64,000 nt of DNA, taken from Marinobacterium litorale DSM 23545 (GTDB lineage Bacteria; Pseudomonadota; Gammaproteobacteria; Pseudomonadales; Balneatricaceae). The notes under the pieces were generated by a model. The model saw only the letters and a program-made list of their open reading frames with translations. It did not search any database and was not told where the DNA came from. The first letter of the stretch is position 1, and each line of letters opens with the position of its first letter. The stretch lies in contig NZ_KE386828.1 of the NCBI RefSeq assembly GCF_000428985.1, forward strand, positions 62,001 to 126,000, written 5' to 3'. Shown in pieces: positions 61,411-64,000 of this stretch. The position numbers and the translations under genes are program-made.

Positions 61411-64000
61411 ATGCCGCGCACGTATTTTCAATACTGGGGCAAGGCTCGGAAGCCGGATGATCATACCGGCGACGAATATCATCTCTTGGCTTACCATAGC
61501 CTGGATGTGGCGGCGGTTGGTTGGCGGCTGCTGGCTCCTGAGCGTGCGCTGAACAGGGATCTTGCGCAATTCCTGATGATCTCTCCCGAGCAGCTGCAGA
61601 AGCTGTTTGTATTTGCTCTGATGTTGCACGACTTGGGCAAGTTTGCCTCAGCGTTTCAGAACCTCGTTGTTATCGATGATTCCCCTTTGTGCCGACATTC
61701 GGTAAAGACACCCTATGATGCAGGAAAGGCTCGTCATGACCGCATGGGCGCGCATTTCTGGCTGATGATGACTCAGGGAAGGGCGCTATCGGGTTCGAGC
61801 CTGGGACTCAAGGACACCGATGTCGGTACGATGAATCAGCCGCTGGAGAGCTTGAACATGCTGTTGGACAGCGTGTTCGGCCATCACGGTAAACCGGTTT
61901 CCCGCGAGTACCTGAAAAGCCTCTCCTGTTATCGTCACCCGCTGGATGTTGAAGCTGCTTCCGCGTTTGTGCATGACTGTGTTCAATTGTTGGAGCTTGA
62001 ATGGCCTGAAGCGCTGTTGGCTGACAGGGAGTGGTTTGCACGTTTACGCCAGGCAAGTTGGCACTTGGCCGGATTGGCGATCCTGTGCGATTGGATAGGT
62101 TCGAATCAGGACTATTTCCGTTACCGCGCGGACGATGAGATCGAACTCACTGCCTACTGGGATCGGGCCAAACAACAGGCGCTAGAAGCGCTGGACGTGA
62201 CCGAACTGGCTAAAACAGTAAAGGTGCAGCCGTTCGTTTCCGTGCAACGGCACTTCGGTTTCTCGCCAACCCCTTTGCAGCGCTGGGCCGAGAGTGTGTC
62301 GTTGCCTGAAGGTCCTCAGCTTTTAATCCTCGAAGATGTAACTGGCGCCGGTAAAACCGAAGCGGCGCTGACGCTGACGCACCGGCTGTTGGCTGCGGGT
62401 GAAGCCGATGGCTTGTACTTCGGTTTACCCACCATGGCGACCTCAAACGCGATGTTTGGGCGGGTGGCCGAGCACTATCGACAGATGCTCAGCTTCGAAG
62501 ATGGTGTACCCAGTATTGTGCTGGCGCATGGTGCCCGGCAGATGCACGACGGGTTCCGGGAAGCACTGTCGGAACGCAGTCCGCAAGATAGCCCCTATCA
62601 GAGCAGCGAGGAAACGGCGAGTCTGCACTGTAATCATTGGCTGGCAGACTCCCGAAAAAAGGCGCTGCTTGCTCCCGTTGGTGTGGGGACGATCGATCAG
62701 GCACTGCTTGCCGCTCTGCCACGGAAACATCAGCCGCTGAGGCTGCTTGGGCTGCATCGTAAGGTCTTGATCTTTGATGAAGTCCACAGTGCAGACAGCT
62801 TCATGCTGGAGCTGCTGGAAGATCTGCTAATAGCGCATCTGCGACAGGGTGGCAGCGTCATTCTACTCACCGCGACCTTGTCGCAGAATCAGCGACAGCG
62901 GCTTTGCAGGGCATGGCAGAAGGGGGCGGGATTGTCCCTCGAAGAGAGGCCATTAAAGAGAGACTTCCCGTTGGCCACCCATCTCGATAGCCGTGGCAGG
63001 TTCGATGAAACGATACTGGAGAGCAGGCCTGAGGTTAGCCGGTCGCTCAAGGTGGATTTTCTGGTGGGCGAACAGACCTGTATCGATCGGTTGCTATCGG
63101 CCAGAGAGCAGAAACAGTGTGCCGTCTGGATTAGAAATTCGGTGGATGACGCCATAGATGCCTATGACCAATTGGTGGGGGCGACCGGATCCGCGCAGGG
63201 GATAACCCTGTTTCATAGCCGTTTTACGCTGAAGGATCGCAAGTTTATAGAGGATGGAGTACTGGCGACCTTCGGCAAACATTCCACATCTGATGATCGA
63301 AAAGGACAGATCCTGATATCGACCCAGGTGTTTCAGGAGAGTCTGGATGCCGATGCTGACCTGATGATCAGCGATCTCTGCCCGATAGACGACCTGATAC
63401 AGCGTGCCGGGCGACTGCATCGACATCGACGGGACACCGCGGGGAATCCGTTATCCACAGGGCCGGATGGACGCCCCGAACCTAAGCTGCTGGTTCATGC
63501 ACCGGCTTGGCAAGAGGTGCCGGATGGCGACTGGTTGCTGTCGGTGATGCGCAATACAGAATATGTCTATCGTTCCCCCGGCAAACTCTGGCTCGGGATG
63601 CGGGTACTGCGCGATAAGGGTGAGATCCGTATGCCGGAAGGTGCGCGCGACCTGATCGAAGCCGTCTACGCGTCTGAGGCCCAGAACGAAATCCCCGAAG
63701 CGCTTCAGGAGAAGGATCAGGCGTTCCGAGGCGAGGAGCGTCACAAGGCATCGCAGGCGCTCAATCAGATTTTGGAGTGGGAACAGGGCTATACCGCGAA
63801 AAGCTCCCACGCCTGGCTCGACGATGATGTGGAGATCAGCACCCGATTTGCCGACAGGGAGATAGTGCAGGTGCTGGTGCTGAAAAAGGCGGATGATGGT
63901 CGGTTGCAGTTGTGGGCCGAGGGCGAGCCGTTCGCGCTGCAGAACAGCATCGTGAAACTGGCGAAAAACAGCATCGCCGATCATCTGGTGTCACTGCCAG
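61411..64000 (+). CDS. cas3: CRISPR-associated helicase/nuclease Cas3, type I-E (partial)
   Basis: The frame is open from the ATG at 61411 (GGGAGAG upstream) to the end of the window, 863 codons, and continues beyond. Cas3 is the nuclease-helicase recruited by Cascade to degrade invading DNA. An N-terminal HD nuclease domain has H29, the H73-D74 pair in MLHDLGKF, and the H158-H159 pair in FGHHGKP. The SF2 helicase has Walker A DVTGAGKTEAA (K315), DEVH box at 456-459, TATL motif III, HSRFTLKDRK, and the arginine finger region QRAGRLHRHRR. The layout and short motifs match E. coli Cas3 of type I-E. Cascade genes and array would lie downstream, outside the window. Confidence 0.93.
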   Translation, partial: MPRTYFQYWGKARKPDDHTGDEYHLLAYHSLDVAAVGWRLLAPERALNRDLAQFLMISPEQLQKLFVFALMLHDLGKFASAFQNLVVIDDSPLCRHSVKTPYDAGKARHDRMGAHFWLMMTQGRALSGSSLGLKDTDVGTMNQPLESLNMLLDSVFGHHGKPVSREYLKSLSCYRHPLDVEAASAFVHDCVQLLELEWPEALLADREWFARLRQASWHLAGLAILCDWIGSNQDYFRYRADDEIELTAYWDRAKQQALEALDVTELAKTVKVQPFVSVQRHFGFSPTPLQRWAESVSLPEGPQLLILEDVTGAGKTEAALTLTHRLLAAGEADGLYFGLPTMATSNAMFGRVAEHYRQMLSFEDGVPSIVLAHGARQMHDGFREALSERSPQDSPYQSSEETASLHCNHWLADSRKKALLAPVGVGTIDQALLAALPRKHQPLRLLGLHRKVLIFDEVHSADSFMLELLEDLLIAHLRQGGSVILLTATLSQNQRQRLCRAWQKGAGLSLEERPLKRDFPLATHLDSRGRFDETILESRPEVSRSLKVDFLVGEQTCIDRLLSAREQKQCAVWIRNSVDDAIDAYDQLVGATGSAQGITLFHSRFTLKDRKFIEDGVLATFGKHSTSDDRKGQILISTQVFQESLDADADLMISDLCPIDDLIQRAGRLHRHRRDTAGNPLSTGPDGRPEPKLLVHAPAWQEVPDGDWLLSVMRNTEYVYRSPGKLWLGMRVLRDKGEIRMPEGARDLIEAVYASEAQNEIPEALQEKDQAFRGEERHKASQALNQILEWEQGYTAKSSHAWLDDDVEISTRFADREIVQVLVLKKADDGRLQLWAEGEPFALQNSIVKLAKNSIADHLVSLP

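Overview
The window reads as a chromosomal segment of a gammaproteobacterium, most likely a marine or environmental relative of the Pseudomonas/Oceanospirillales group. The evidence is gene order: serB next to a FimX-like protein, and prs-rplY-pth-ychF together with lolB, hemA, prfA, prmC and moeB, both match Pseudomonas neighbourhoods as I remember them. The DNA is moderately GC-rich by eye, coding density is high and spacing is operon-like. I cannot fix the genus. No integrase, transposase or phage gene is visible.

Layout. (1) 1-8 kb: the end of secF, then rnr, a DedA-PAP2 fusion, serB, a FimX-like degenerate GGDEF/EAL protein, and a four-tRNA cluster (Gln/Met twice) with a clear promoter. 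(2) 8-24 kb: small Sel1 and DUF1285 proteins, ychF, pth, rplY, prs, tRNA-Gln, lolB, a TPR lipoprotein, then divergent hemA-prfA-prmC-moeB, a CoA-binding protein, an ankyrin protein, a Cu/Zn-type permease, an AEC carrier, a SixA-like phosphatase and an EamA exporter. ispE, usually between lolB and prs, is missing. (3) 24-26.7 kb: a compact operon bufA-bufB-bufC-doxX that matches the recently described copper-binding bufferin RiPP systems. (4) 26.7-34.3 kb: an MFS transporter with an acidic tail, a complete branched-chain amino acid type ABC transporter (SBP, H, M, G, F) and a LysR regulator. (5) 34.5-44.8 kb: a catabolic island with an omega-aminotransferase, csiR, csiD, lhgO, gabD, a TRAP transporter (P, Q, M) and a universal stress protein. 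It fits degradation of 5-aminovalerate/glutarate through L-2-hydroxyglutarate to succinate, with uptake and regulation nearby. (6) 44.8-52.5 kb: an unknown exported protein, an esterase, a CBS protein, nifJ with a dihydroorotate dehydrogenase-like partner, and an Lrp regulator. (7) 52.6-61.2 kb: a YjeH-like amino acid exporter, a CecR-like TetR regulator and a YbhGFSR-like ABC efflux operon with its own outer membrane factor. (8) 61.4 kb to the end: the start of a type I-E cas3 gene that runs off the window.

The most interesting points are the bufferin operon with an internal hairpin and an ECF-like promoter candidate, a CsiR operator that fits the published E. coli half-site rule, a pair of 29-bp palindromic repeats spaced by 32 bp (type I-E geometry but probably not CRISPR), and several inverted repeats placed where they could control translation or termination. 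Functions are assigned from sequence motifs and remembered family sequences; no search was run.
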